21,430 nucleotides of DNA from DATIXD01 sp035518875 (GCA_035518875.1 DATIXD010000243.1:1-21430), one strand, 5' to 3'; positions 1 to 7,623 are shown, numbered from the stretch's first letter. Program-made: numbers and translations. Notes: generated by a model from the sequence alone, not told the origin.

Positions 1-597
1 ATCAGCCCCTTGATGTCGAATCTGTATCTGCATGGCTTGGATGTGCTGTTGAGCGAAGCGGGATATCGATACGCTCGTTTTGCGGATGACTTCGTGGCTC
101 TGTGTCGCACGCGGCAAGAAGCCGAAGAGGTACTCGTCACGATCCAAGCGTGGGTGGAACAGAACGGGCTGCGTTTACATCCCGACAAAACCCGGGTTGG
201 AAACTGCATGGAAGAAGGACACGGCTTTGAGTTTCTAGGCTATCGCTTTGAGGCGGGTCGACGGTGGGTGCGCCCGAAAAGCCGGAAGGCACTTCGGGAT
301 AAGATTCGCCAAAAGACTGGCCGCACCCGGAGCGGTAACCTGGCGAACATCATCACGGAACTCAATCCCATCCTCAGGGGCTGGTTCGGTTACTTCCAAC
401 ACGCCCATCGTTCAACGTTTCGCGATGTGGACGGATTTGTTCGGCGGCGGCTGAGAGCGATCCTGCGCAAGCGGGAGAAGCGACCCGGCTTCGGTCGCAC
501 GAACCGTGATCACCGTCGCTGGCCTAATGCCTTCTTCGCTGCGCACGGGCTTTTCACCTTGCACGAAGCCTATGTTCTGGCGAGCCAATCCCGATGA
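1..597 (+). CDS. ltrA: Group II intron reverse transcriptase/maturase, C-terminal part
   Basis: This is a partial gene. The frame is open from base 1 (ISPLMSNLYLHGLD, the conserved reverse transcriptase block before the catalytic site), so the true start lies upstream. The catalytic YxDD box appears as FADD in RYARFADDFV, followed by the thumb and then maturase domain X (NPILRGWFGYFQHA). The protein ends about 60 residues later in a tail rich in Arg and Lys (RWPNAFFAAHGLFTLHEAYV). I see no HNH endonuclease motif, so this is probably an endonuclease-lacking type. Such proteins bind their own intron RNA, aid splicing and copy it into DNA targets. The stop codon is 17 bases before domain V, as expected for an ORF in domain IV. 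Whether the enzyme is intact upstream is unknown. Confidence 0.9.
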   Translation: MSPLMSNLYLHGLDVLLSEAGYRYARFADDFVALCRTRQEAEEVLVTIQAWVEQNGLRLHPDKTRVGNCMEEGHGFEFLGYRFEAGRRWVRPKSRKALRDKIRQKTGRTRSGNLANIITELNPILRGWFGYFQHAHRSTFRDVDGFVRRRLRAILRKREKRPGFGRTNRDHRRWPNAFFAAHGLFTLHEAYVLASQSR

Positions 598-614
598 GGA
601 TACTACCGACTGGA

Positions 615-685
615 GAGCTGTGTGCGGGAGAACCGCATGCACAGTTCGGAGGGCGGGGAGGACGTGGGTCCTTCCCGACCCCTAT
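615..685 (+). ncRNA. Group II intron domains V and VI
   Basis: Domain V is the catalytic hairpin at 615-647: GAGCTGTG at its base pairs with CACAGTTC, with an upper stem GCGG/CCGC closed by a GAGAA loop. The AGC catalytic triad is at 616-618. Domain VI follows: 655-663 pairs with 668-676 (nine pairs, one G-U, loop GTGG), and below it AGGG 650-653 pairs with CCCT 680-683. A678 stays unpaired in the 3' strand and is the likely branch-point adenosine, seven bases before the predicted intron end at 685. These pairings were found by eye. Confidence 0.8.
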
Positions 686-721
686 CCAGAGAAATTACCA
701 GACCCGGCCAGGTCGCGCTTT

Positions 722-1489
722 TCATTCCTCGAAGCAAAATCCCATTCCTAACTTCAGGGCGAGGGCGGCGTCGGTGCGGCCGCGGTTGACCGCAATTTCG
801 ATCAGATCCATCGAGTTGCGATACCAGAAGGCACTACCCTCGGGCATGTCGCAGAATGTTTGCGCCTGAGGGATACGCTTGCCGTTCACGGCCAAGGTCT
901 TGCCGTCCAGTTCGGGCGCGTAACGCCAGCCGGTGATGGCGTTGCCGTAATGGTCGAAGTAGACGATGGCGGCAATGTCCGCCGGGCAGTTGCGGAGGTC
1001 CGGTCCTTCCCAGGCGCTGGCCGCCCAGGAGAAGTCGCGTTGGGCGATGCGAGCGGCGACGGGCGCGAACAGATCGCGACCGTGGAAACTCGCGGAAAGC
1101 CTATGGGGACGCCAGGCGATGATTCGCCAGTGGGTTTTCTGCGCCTGCACCGCGACGGCGTTAAGGAGGCCGTTGTCCGGTCCGACGAACCAGCGTCCGT
1201 CGGCTTCCAGCGCCACCGGCCGGCGCTCGCCACCGACACCCGGATCGACCACACACAAAAAGACGGTTCCGATTGGCAAGCATTTGGACAGGGCCGCAAG
1301 CAGGTAAGCGCTCAGCCGGGGTTCTCCGGGCGGCGCGTTGCTGAGGAGATTGATGACGTCGATGCCCGGTGCGCCCAAGCGCAAGACACCTTCGGTTTGC
1401 CCCAGATAAGGGCCTTCCGCACCGAAATCGGTGAACAGCAGAATCATGGTGGATTGCGATCGATCGTATTTAAAGAAACGCAGGTTCAT
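722..1489 (-). CDS. SAM hydrolase / SAM hydroxide adenosyltransferase family (DUF62)
   Basis: Member of the SAM-dependent halogenase/hydrolase family (DUF62). Most bacterial members cleave S-adenosylmethionine to adenosine and methionine with water as the nucleophile; true chlorinases and fluorinases are rare relatives. Visible family motifs are an N-terminal LLFTDFG, the block VVDPGVGGERR and the loop FVGPDNGLL. A later YFDHYGNAITG block matches the C-terminal domain. Length (255 residues) is normal. The start is uncertain: the ATG at 1447 (MILLFTDFG) gives the usual N-terminus, while the 1489 start adds 14 atypical residues, and neither has a clear ribosome binding site. The gene follows tatC on the same strand with a gap of 33-75 bases, so it may be the last gene of the tat transcript. 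The hydrolase rather than halogenase role is inferred. Confidence 0.85.
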   Translation of the reverse strand: MNLRFFKYDRSQSTMILLFTDFGAEGPYLGQTEGVLRLGAPGIDVINLLSNAPPGEPRLSAYLLAALSKCLPIGTVFLCVVDPGVGGERRPVALEADGRWFVGPDNGLLNAVAVQAQKTHWRIIAWRPHRLSASFHGRDLFAPVAARIAQRDFSWAASAWEGPDLRNCPADIAAIVYFDHYGNAITGWRYAPELDGKTLAVNGKRIPQAQTFCDMPEGSAFWYRNSMDLIEIAVNRGRTDAALALKLGMGFCFEE

Positions 1490-1522
1490 TCGGGGCGTCC
1501 ATGCCGCTCACCGGTTTGCAGA

Positions 1523-2341
1523 TCAAGATTCGTCGACGGGCTTTTTCGGCAGGGCTGGCCTGTCTTCCTCGTGAGGGGCAGTCGGCAGCTCAAGTTTTTC
1601 CACTGAATTTTCGCGCCGCGTGAAAAAGCGGGAAAACAGCAGCCCCAGTTCGAACAATAGCCAGATCGGTATCGACAAAAGGGTTTGTGACACCACGTCG
1701 GGCGGTGTTAGCACCGCGCCGATGGCGAAGGCTCCCACAATCACATAGGGGCGCTTCTCTGCCATTGCTTCGCGCGAAACGATGCCAGTCAATACCAAGA
1801 GGATGGTGAAGATCGGCACTTCGAAGGCAATGCCGAAAGCAAAAAAGATGGTCAGCACGAAATCTAGGTACTGGGTGATGTCGGTCATCACCTTTACGCC
1901 CTCTGGTGCAGCGGCGGTCATGAAACCGAAAATCAGCGGAAACACCACGTAATAGGCGAAGGCCATGCCGCAGTAAAAGAGCAGGGTACTGCTGACCAGC
2001 AGGGGAAGAACCAGACGGCGCTCATGGCGATACAAACCCGGCGCGATAAAGGCCCAGGCCTGGTAAAGGATATAGGGTATAGCCAGGCAGATGGCGACCA
2101 CCAAGGTCAGTTTGAACGGGGTCAGAAAGGGCGATGCCACCTCGATGGCGATCATCTGCGAGCCGGCCGGCATGTGCTTCAACAGGGGGCCGGCCAGATA
2201 GCTGTAGATGGGGTTCGCGTAATAGGCCAGCCCGAGGAACAGGATCAGCACCGCAAGGATGACCCTCAGCAGTCGATCCCGCAATTCCACCAGGTGGGAT
2301 ATGAACGGCTGTTCCGAGTCGGGAATGTCAGTCTGGGCCAT
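1523..2341 (-). CDS. tatC: Sec-independent protein translocase subunit TatC
   Basis: TatC is the polytopic receptor of the twin-arginine translocase in the inner membrane. With TatB it recognises RR signal peptides and docks folded proteins for export. The sequence opens with the conserved cytoplasmic segment ISHLVELRDRLL (invariant E in ELR) and has six hydrophobic spans. The conserved stretches AFIAPGLYRHER and FGIAFEVPIF are present. Length is about 272 residues plus a charged C-terminal tail. I prefer the ATG at 2341: a GAGGAG motif at about 2350-2355 lies seven bases before it but only one base before the alternative ATG at 2347. The gene overlaps the end of tatB by 14 bases, which points to coupled translation. 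Confidence 0.97.
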   Translation of the reverse strand: MAQTDIPDSEQPFISHLVELRDRLLRVILAVLILFLGLAYYANPIYSYLAGPLLKHMPAGSQMIAIEVASPFLTPFKLTLVVAICLAIPYILYQAWAFIAPGLYRHERRLVLPLLVSSTLLFYCGMAFAYYVVFPLIFGFMTAAAPEGVKVMTDITQYLDFVLTIFFAFGIAFEVPIFTILLVLTGIVSREAMAEKRPYVIVGAFAIGAVLTPPDVVSQTLLSIPIWLLFELGLLFSRFFTRRENSVEKLELPTAPHEEDRPALPKKPVDES

Positions 2342-2624
2342 CTGCATTCTCCTCGGTCGTCGGTTGTTCGCTCTTGCGTGAGGCGCTTTCGGCCCTGTGG
2401 GTCAAAGTGTCATCCATCAACCGCTTCTGCTCCAGCAGAGATTGCTTCAAGTCCTGCAGCTCGAGCTCGCGATGAATATCCTCCTTGACCGAGGAGACGA
2501 CGGCGCGCGCCTTCTTGATCCACAAGGCCGCTTCCCGCGCGACCCGGGGTAGACGCTCGGGGCCGAAGACCAAAAGCGCCACCAATCCGACCAAAACCAA
2601 TTCCCAAAAGCCGACCTCGAACAT
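2328..2624 (-). CDS. tatB: Sec-independent protein translocase subunit TatB
   Basis: TatB partners with TatC in the twin-arginine signal receptor complex. The 98-residue protein has one N-terminal membrane span (FWELVLVGLVALLVFGPERLPRV), including the E near position 8 and the FGPERLP hinge that separate TatB from TatA, followed by an amphipathic helix and a charged, mostly helical tail (EDIHRELELQDLKQSLLEQKRL). It begins 18 bases after the tatA stop and overlaps tatC, so the three genes form the standard tatABC unit. No strong ribosome binding site is visible before its ATG. Confidence 0.96.
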   Translation of the reverse strand: MFEVGFWELVLVGLVALLVFGPERLPRVAREAALWIKKARAVVSSVKEDIHRELELQDLKQSLLEQKRLMDDTLTHRAESASRKSEQPTTEENADGPD

Positions 2625-2642
2625 GGCGAAAAGTCGCGAGAA

Positions 2643-2837
2643 TCAAGCCTGATCTTTTTTCTCGGACGTGGCCTCACCTTCGGCTTTATCCTCCTTCTTG
2701 TCCTCCTCGCTCATGGCGCTGCGGAAGCTCTTGATGGCTCCGCCCAAATCGCCGCCGATGTTGCGCAGACGTTTGGTGCCGAACACGACCAGTACAATCA
2801 AAAAAAGGAGCAGCAGCTCCCATACGCCTATACCCAT
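2643..2837 (-). CDS. tatA: Sec-independent protein translocase subunit TatA
   Basis: TatA oligomers form the conducting element of the twin-arginine translocase. At 64 residues it shows the classic layout: a short hydrophobic span (GVWELLLLFLIVLVVFG), the FGTKRL hinge, an amphipathic helix (NIGGDLGGAIKSFRSAM) and an acidic/basic tail (SEEDKKEDKAEGEATSEKK). The ATG is preceded by GAGGAA with eight bases of spacing, so the start is firm. A 116-base gap separates it from the DUF2726 gene upstream. A TTGACT hexamer lies in that gap on the minus strand, but I found no convincing -10 partner, so a private tat promoter is possible but not shown. Confidence 0.96.
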   Translation of the reverse strand: MGIGVWELLLLFLIVLVVFGTKRLRNIGGDLGGAIKSFRSAMSEEDKKEDKAEGEATSEKKDQA

Positions 2838-2953
2838 GTGTGGATTCCTCGATTGATGATGATGTCAGGGTTCGAGTCTCGGAAAACGGCAGTCAAGATA
2901 ACGTATTGAAAGGGACTAGGAAACACCGCCGTATGGCGCGGCTTCCCCGAGCC

Positions 2954-3523
2954 TCAGAATTTCATATCCTCGATGTTGGAGATGCGCGGTTCCTTGCGGC
3001 CGTCGGTCTCGACCAGGAAAAACGGCTCCTTGCGGAGGGCGACCTGTAGTTTTTCCCGAAGCTCGGGAATATAGTAATCCGCCTTGATGTCGAAACGCAC
3101 GAACGGCAGGGCCACCGCCTCGCAAACGGTCTGGAGCGGATTTTTTTGACCCTCCGCCTGCTTGGCTGGATTCGTCTTGTCCCGCAACTGTATGGCGCAG
3201 GTCACGGTTAGATTGTTTTTATCGCAGAGCACGAAATCGAAATGCCGGCCGGCGATCGGGCTGAAGGCGAGGCGGGCGTCGTTACGGGAGGCGCCTTTTT
3301 TCGGCAATACGATATCGGCAACCCGGATCTTGCCGAAAATCTCATATTCCTCGCCTACGGCTTCCTTCAACGCGCGGTAAAAAATCCGGTCATCGGGGGA
3401 AAACAAGGCGCTATGCTTCTGGTAGGGGTGCTTGACTGCCTTACTGCCGTTCCCGGAGAAGGCTTTGACCAGGATCGTCAACACAATCAGCGCGGCAACC
3501 GCCGCAACTATCAACCAGTTCAT
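2954..3523 (-). CDS. DUF2726 domain protein with N-terminal membrane anchor
   Basis: The protein of 189 residues has one N-terminal transmembrane helix (NWLIVAAVAALIVLTILVKAF), a linker with YQKHSALFSPDDRIFYRALKEAV, and a DUF2726 domain whose core reads VADIVLP ... FDFVLCDKNNLTVTCAIQLRDK. DUF2726 resembles nuclease-like (restriction endonuclease fold) domains found alone or joined to helicases and topoisomerase zinc fingers. Its function is unknown and I infer none. The ATG at 3523 is chosen because GGAAG sits ten bases before it; a TTG at 3538 would add five residues. It lies upstream of tatABC on the same strand. A sigma-54 type promoter lies about 110 bases before the start, suggesting regulated expression. 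Confidence 0.8.
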   Translation of the reverse strand: MNWLIVAAVAALIVLTILVKAFSGNGSKAVKHPYQKHSALFSPDDRIFYRALKEAVGEEYEIFGKIRVADIVLPKKGASRNDARLAFSPIAGRHFDFVLCDKNNLTVTCAIQLRDKTNPAKQAEGQKNPLQTVCEAVALPFVRFDIKADYYIPELREKLQVALRKEPFFLVETDGRKEPRISNIEDMKF

Positions 3524-3642
3524 TGAAATTACTTCCAAAACAATTACTCCGATGGCGTCTATGCGCTATGTGTCCGATGCGAACGAGCGGGATGGCCTGA
3601 CGGTTGGATGCCGCGGCGTGGCTGATCGCCGGTTGGAATTAA

Positions 3643-3658
3643 AGCAAGGATTCTGCCA
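3643..3658 (-). promoter_or_regulatory. Sigma-54 (RpoN) type promoter upstream of DUF2726
   Basis: Read on the minus strand the site is TGGCAGAATCCTTGCT. It keeps the -24 element (TGGCA) and the -12 element (TTGCT) with ten bases between the invariant GG and GC, as in the RpoN consensus TGGCACG-N4-TTGCA/T. The two mismatches are in the less conserved CG. Transcription would start near 3632 and give a leader of about 110 bases before DUF2726. The rest of 3524-3764 holds a GC-rich hairpin after pilU (GGCGC/GCGCC, about 3711-3726) with no T-run, and nothing else I recognise. Confidence 0.55.
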
Positions 3659-3764
3659 GAAGCCTTGATGTTTGGCTATGGCCGGTTGCGCGAGTCGGTA
3701 AACGGAGGGGCGCCGCCGAGCGCCGGGTGGTTTGCGGCGGCGGCTGGTTGATAAGGAATCGCGT

Positions 3765-4886
3765 TCAGTCACCGTCCACAATGAACATTTTGTCGTGTTT
3801 GGCCGAGTACTTTTCGATGCCGCCTTGCTCGCCAAGCTTGATCATCAGGCGCACCTCGTTCTTCGAATCTGCGGAGTGCAGAGCGTCCTCGTAGGTGATG
3901 TGTCCGGCTTTGTAGAGATCGTAGAGGGTTTGATCGAAAGTCTGCATGCCTTGCTCCCGGGACTGTTTCATCAGTTCCTTCAGCTTGTGCACCTCGCCCT
4001 TGCGGATCAGGTCGGAAGCTAGCGGTGTGTTCAGCAGGATTTCCACCGCCGGATAGCGCCCTTTGCCGTCCGCCCGTTTGATCAGCTGTTGGGCGATGAT
4101 GCCGCGCAGGTTCAGCGAAAGATCCATGAATAGCTGCGGATGCATGTCTTCCGGGAAGAAGTGCAGAATGCGGTCCAGCGCCTGGTTGGCGTTATTGGCG
4201 TGCAGGGTGCTGAGGCAGAGATGCCCGGTTTCGGCGAAGGTGATGGCGTGCTGCATGGTTTCGCGGGTGCGAATTTCGCCGATCAGGATGACATCGGGGG
4301 CCTGTCGGAGCGTGTTTTTCAACGCGACCTCGTAAGATTCGGTGTCGAGGCCGACTTCCCGTTGAGTCACGATGCAGCCTGCATGGGGATGCACGTATTC
4401 CAGGGGGTCTTCGATGGTGATGATATGCCCGCTCGAATGCTCATTTCGGTATTTGATCATCGCCGCCAGCGAGGTGGATTTACCAGTGCCGGTGGCGCCG
4501 ACGAACAGGATCAGGCCGCGCTTGGTCATCGCCAGGTCGTTGATGATCGGCGGCAGATTCAATTCCTCGGTGTTGGGGATATGGGTTTCGATGCGGCGCA
4601 GCACCATGCCGGCAGAGTCGCGCTGCATATATGCACTGACGCGGAAGCGGCCGAGCCCCTCCGAGGAAATGGCAAAATTGCACTCCTTGGTATTCTCGAA
4701 TTCATCTCTCTGGCGCTGGCTCATGACACTAGAAACGATCTGCTGAGACTGTTCGGAAGAGAGTTTGGTATTCGAGATCGGCTGGATTACGCCATCTACC
4801 TTGAGGCAGGGCTCCTTGCCCGCAGTGATGAAAAGATCCGAAGCTTTTTTATGCGCCATCAGCATGAGCAAGGATTCGAAGTCCAT
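3765..4886 (-). CDS. pilU: Type IV pilus retraction accessory ATPase PilU
   Basis: PilU is the PilT-like hexameric ATPase that assists pilus retraction at the inner membrane. The 373-residue protein has the PAS-like N-terminal domain (residues 1-100) and a RecA-like ATPase core. Walker A is GATGTGKST (130-138), the Asp box is TIEDPLEYVH, Walker B is PDVILIGEIR (about 197-206) and the His box is TGHLCLSTLHANNA. The C-terminal retraction motif of PilT (AIRNLIRE) is replaced by LASDLIRKGE, and the C-terminus is longer than that of PilT; both features mark PilU. It starts 28 bases after pilT, as the second gene of a pilT-pilU operon. A GGGAA about eight bases before the ATG may be its ribosome binding site. 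Confidence 0.95.
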   Translation of the reverse strand: MDFESLLMLMAHKKASDLFITAGKEPCLKVDGVIQPISNTKLSSEQSQQIVSSVMSQRQRDEFENTKECNFAISSEGLGRFRVSAYMQRDSAGMVLRRIETHIPNTEELNLPPIINDLAMTKRGLILFVGATGTGKSTSLAAMIKYRNEHSSGHIITIEDPLEYVHPHAGCIVTQREVGLDTESYEVALKNTLRQAPDVILIGEIRTRETMQHAITFAETGHLCLSTLHANNANQALDRILHFFPEDMHPQLFMDLSLNLRGIIAQQLIKRADGKGRYPAVEILLNTPLASDLIRKGEVHKLKELMKQSREQGMQTFDQTLYDLYKAGHITYEDALHSADSKNEVRLMIKLGEQGGIEKYSAKHDKMFIVDGD

Positions 4887-4914
4887 GAGCGTTTCCCGTT
4901 AACCTGAAAAACAA

Positions 4915-5949
4915 TTAGAAAGCGGTCTTGTTGACGGCCTTGATGCGCGCGGTCTGGCGCGACACGACGCCCTTCTCGACCAGTTCCTGCAGGTGCTGAT
5001 CGAGCGTTTGCATGCCTTCCTTACGGCCCGTTTGGATCGCCGAGTACATCTGCGCTACCTTGGCTTCGCGAATCAGATTGCGGATGGCCGGCGTACCCAC
5101 CATGATTTCCCAGGCGGCGGTGCGTCCCCCGCTGACTTTCTTCAACAGGGTTTGCGAGATTACCGCCTGTAAGGATTCGGACAGCATGGAGCGGATCATG
5201 TCCTTTTCGGCGGCGGGGAACACGTCGATGATTCGGTCGATGGTCTTGGCCGCCGAGCTGGTATGCAGAGTGCCGAAGACCAGGTGCCCGGTTTCCGCCG
5301 CCGTCAGCGCGAGGCGGATGGTCTCGAGATCGCGCATTTCGCCCACCAGGATAATGTCGGGATCCTCGCGCAAGGCCGAGCGAAGAGCTTCGTTGAAACC
5401 GAGGGTGTCACGGTGCACTTCGCGCTGGTTGACCAGGGACTTCTTGCTCTGGTGGACGAACTCGATGGGGTCCTCGACCGTGAGGATATGGGAATAGTCG
5501 TTACTATTAATGTGGTCGATCATCGCCGCCAGCGTCGTCGATTTACCGGAACCGGTCGGTCCGGTGACTAGAATCAGCCCTCGCGGATGGCGGGTGACAT
5601 CCTGGAAGAATTGCGGGCAGCCAAGCTCTTCCAGGGTCAACACTTTCGAAGGAATGGTTCGGAATACCCCCGCCGCGCCGCGGTCCTGATTGAAGGCATT
5701 GACACGGAAGCGGGCGACGCCGGGCAGCTCGAAAGAAAAGTCGGTTTCGAAGAATTCCTCGTAATCGCGGCGCTGCTTGTCGTTCATGATGTCGTAAAGT
5801 AGAGCATGCACATCCTTGTGATCCAGGGCCGGGACGTTGATGCGGCGGATATCGCCGTCGACACGGATCATCGGCGGCAGACCGGAGGAAAGGTGCAGGT
5901 CGGATGCGCCATTTTTGACGGAAAAGGCGAGCAGTTCGGCAATGTCCAT
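4915..5949 (-). CDS. pilT: Type IV pilus retraction ATPase PilT
   Basis: PilT is the motor that depolymerises type IV pili and so drives twitching motility, DNA uptake and surface sensing. The 344-residue length is standard. Features seen are the N-terminal domain (MDIAELLAFSVKNGASDLHL), Walker A GPTGSGKST (130-138), Asp box TVEDPIEFVH, Walker B PDIILVGEMRD (about 197-207), His box ETGHLVFGTLHTSSA, and the retraction motif AIRNLIRE (288-295) intact. A GAGG motif eight bases before the ATG supports the start. It is the first gene of pilT-pilU and diverges from yggS across a 97-base gap that must hold promoters for both. Confidence 0.97.
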   Translation of the reverse strand: MDIAELLAFSVKNGASDLHLSSGLPPMIRVDGDIRRINVPALDHKDVHALLYDIMNDKQRRDYEEFFETDFSFELPGVARFRVNAFNQDRGAAGVFRTIPSKVLTLEELGCPQFFQDVTRHPRGLILVTGPTGSGKSTTLAAMIDHINSNDYSHILTVEDPIEFVHQSKKSLVNQREVHRDTLGFNEALRSALREDPDIILVGEMRDLETIRLALTAAETGHLVFGTLHTSSAAKTIDRIIDVFPAAEKDMIRSMLSESLQAVISQTLLKKVSGGRTAAWEIMVGTPAIRNLIREAKVAQMYSAIQTGRKEGMQTLDQHLQELVEKGVVSRQTARIKAVNKTAF

Positions 5950-6018
5950 TACAACCTCGAGAATCGATTGAAGCTTGATGATACCGATGGGCAGCGGATA
6001 CGCTTATGATTTTTGATC

Positions 6019-6024
6019 AGTATA
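6019..6024 (-). promoter_or_regulatory. Possible -10 element for pilT
   Basis: The minus strand reads TATACT here, 69 bases before the pilT ATG, inside the pilT/yggS divergent gap (5950-6046). No good -35 sits at the right distance (TTATGC is the best at 17 bases), so this is weak. I could not find a convincing promoter for yggS on the other strand. Confidence 0.3.
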
Positions 6025-6046
6025 GACAACTGGATTAATCCGCATA

Positions 6047-6730
6047 ATGACTTCGATCGCAGAAAGGCTTTCGGCCGTCAGGGCAAGGCTCCATGCGGCC
6101 GAGCGGGCGGCGGGCCGGCCCGAAGGTTCTGTCTTGCTGCTTGCCGTCAGTAAGACCCAGCCGGCCGAGGCCTTGGCCGATGCCTATCGGCAAGGGCAGT
6201 GGGATTTCGGCGAGAGTTATCTTCAAGAGGCACTCGCCAAACAAGAACAGTTGACCGATTTCGATATCGTCTGGCATTTCATCGGGCCGATCCAGTCGAA
6301 TAAGACTAGGGCTATCGCGAGCCAATTTGCCTGGGTGCACAGCGTCGACCGGCTCAAAATTGCCCAGCGATTGAGCGAGCAGCGTCCTTCGCAACTGCCC
6401 TCTTTGAATGTCTGCATTCAGGTCAATGTGAGCGGCGAGGTCAGCAAATCGGGTGTCTCGCTCGCGGAACTGCCCGGGTTCGCCACGGCCGTCGCGAAAT
6501 TGCCGCGGCTGAACTTGCGCGGACTGATGGCGATCCCGGCACCTGCGGATGAGTTTGAAGAACAGCGCACGGCGTTCCGCATCCTCCGCCAGGCGCTTCA
6601 AGCATTAGACATCGAAGGTCTGGATACCTTGTCCATGGGCATGTCCTTCGACCTCGAAGCCGCTGTGCGAGAGGGCGCGACGATAGTCCGAATCGGCACG
6701 GCGATTTTCGGCCCGAGGCGGCCTGCGTGA
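6047..6730 (+). CDS. yggS: Pyridoxal phosphate homeostasis protein (YggS/PLPBP)
   Basis: PLPBP family proteins bind pyridoxal 5'-phosphate in the cytoplasm without catalysing a known reaction. They keep vitamin B6 and amino-acid pools balanced. The 227-residue single-domain TIM-barrel protein has the PLP lysine in LLAVSKTQP, the family block WHFIGPIQSNKTR, QVNVSGEVSKSGV, and the phosphate-binding end LSMGMSFDLEAAVREGATIVRIGTAIFG. It lies first in a plus-strand yggS-proC-yggT row. This is a widespread gammaproteobacterial order in which pilT lies divergently upstream. No strong ribosome binding site precedes the ATG. Confidence 0.95.
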   Translation: MTSIAERLSAVRARLHAAERAAGRPEGSVLLLAVSKTQPAEALADAYRQGQWDFGESYLQEALAKQEQLTDFDIVWHFIGPIQSNKTRAIASQFAWVHSVDRLKIAQRLSEQRPSQLPSLNVCIQVNVSGEVSKSGVSLAELPGFATAVAKLPRLNLRGLMAIPAPADEFEEQRTAFRILRQALQALDIEGLDTLSMGMSFDLEAAVREGATIVRIGTAIFGPRRPA

Positions 6731-6795
6731 CCGGTGTCACGGCGAGTGCGCTCTGCGCTAGAATAGCCCGATCCGAAAAGCAACCACGGACTACC

Positions 6796-7623
6796 ATGAA
6801 ACAACAAAACTTAGGTTTTATCGGCGCGGGGAACATGGCGAGCAGCCTGATCGCCGGTCTCTTAGCGGACGGCTATCAGCCCGAAAATATCTGGGCTTCC
6901 GATATCGAGCCGGAAAAGTTGACCCTGCTGGCCAAGCGGTTTGGCATCCATACGGCCACGGACAACCACGTCGTGGTCGAGCACTCGCAGATTCTGGTGC
7001 TGGCGGTGAAGCCCCAGACCCTGCAGGTCGTGGCTAAGGACATTGCGCCCGCAGTCAAACGTTGCAATCCACTGGTGATTTCCATTGCGGCTGGTGTTAC
7101 CGAAGCCGCCATCGACCGCTGGCTGGGTGGCGCTAACGCCATCGTGCGCTGCATGCCGAATACCCCGGCCCTGGTGAAGACCGGTGCGACGGCGTTGCAT
7201 GGCAACGCCGAAGTGAGCGCCGAGCAACGCAGCCGAGCGGAAGCCATCCTGCGTTCCGTGGGGGTCGCCGTCTGGGTAGAGCGGGAAGAGTTACTGGACG
7301 CCGTCACGGCCCTGTCCGGAAGCGGCCCGGCTTATTTCTTCCTGTTGATGGAGGCGATGGAAGATGCAGCAGTGGCGTTGGGACTAGAGCCGCAGACGGC
7401 GCGCCTGCTTACCCAACAAACGGCGCTCGGCGCAGCGCGGGTCGCGATCGAATCGGAAGAGTCTCCCGCCGATTTGCGCAAACGGGTTACCTCGCCCGGC
7501 GGCACCACGGAACGAGCCATAGGTTCTTTCGAGCGCGCAGGGCTTCGGGCGTTCGTGGTCGAGGCGATGAGCGCGGCGAGGGATCGAGCGGTTGAGCTGT
7601 CCAGGCAGTTGGGGGAAGGCTAA
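6796..7623 (+). CDS. proC: Pyrroline-5-carboxylate reductase
   Basis: ProC catalyses the last step of proline synthesis, reducing pyrroline-5-carboxylate with NAD(P)H in the cytoplasm. The N-terminal Rossmann motif is GFIGAGNMASSLIAGLL. RCMPNTPALVKTGATAL and VTALSGSGPAYFF are the central family blocks, and RKRVTSPGGTTERAI closes the C-terminal dimerisation/active-site domain. The ATG at 6796 gives a standard 275-residue protein. An upstream GTG at 6727 would add 23 residues before the Rossmann strand and overlap yggS, so I reject it. The stop codon overlaps the yggT start by one base (TAATG), which implies translational coupling. Confidence 0.96.
   Translation: MKQQNLGFIGAGNMASSLIAGLLADGYQPENIWASDIEPEKLTLLAKRFGIHTATDNHVVVEHSQILVLAVKPQTLQVVAKDIAPAVKRCNPLVISIAAGVTEAAIDRWLGGANAIVRCMPNTPALVKTGATALHGNAEVSAEQRSRAEAILRSVGVAVWVEREELLDAVTALSGSGPAYFFLLMEAMEDAAVALGLEPQTARLLTQQTALGAARVAIESEESPADLRKRVTSPGGTTERAIGSFERAGLRAFVVEAMSAARDRAVELSRQLGEG

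Larger units (their letters stand above)
1..685 (+). mobile_element. Group II intron, 3' part (5' end outside window)
   Basis: The left edge cuts into a group II intron, a self-splicing retroelement. The visible part holds the C-terminal half of its maturase, then RNA domains V and VI, in the usual order with the ORF lying inside domain IV. The 3' splice site is placed after T685. A domain VI helix carries an unpaired A at 678, seven bases before a terminal AT that fits the group II 3' AY rule. The element points toward the 3' end of the minus-strand SAM hydrolase gene and sits just outside it, in non-coding DNA. The 5' boundary, domains I-III and the exon-binding sites cannot be seen, so class and completeness are open. 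Confidence 0.85.

Noticed and set aside
594..869. Open frame across the intron 3' end
   Set aside because: It covers the structured domains V and VI and the end of the opposing gene; no protein family is recognisable.
860..1606. Long plus-strand open frame of 248 codons
   Set aside because: It lies antisense to the SAM hydrolase and the end of tatC, whose motifs are clear; the translated sequence has no recognisable domain.
2861..2882. tRNA T-loop-like GGTTCGAGTCTC
   Set aside because: The T-stem does not pair beyond three bases, there is no acceptor or anticodon arm, and the upstream bases are the tatA start.
4140..4907. Plus-strand open frame of 255 codons
   Set aside because: Antisense shadow of pilU, which has complete ATPase motifs in the other strand.
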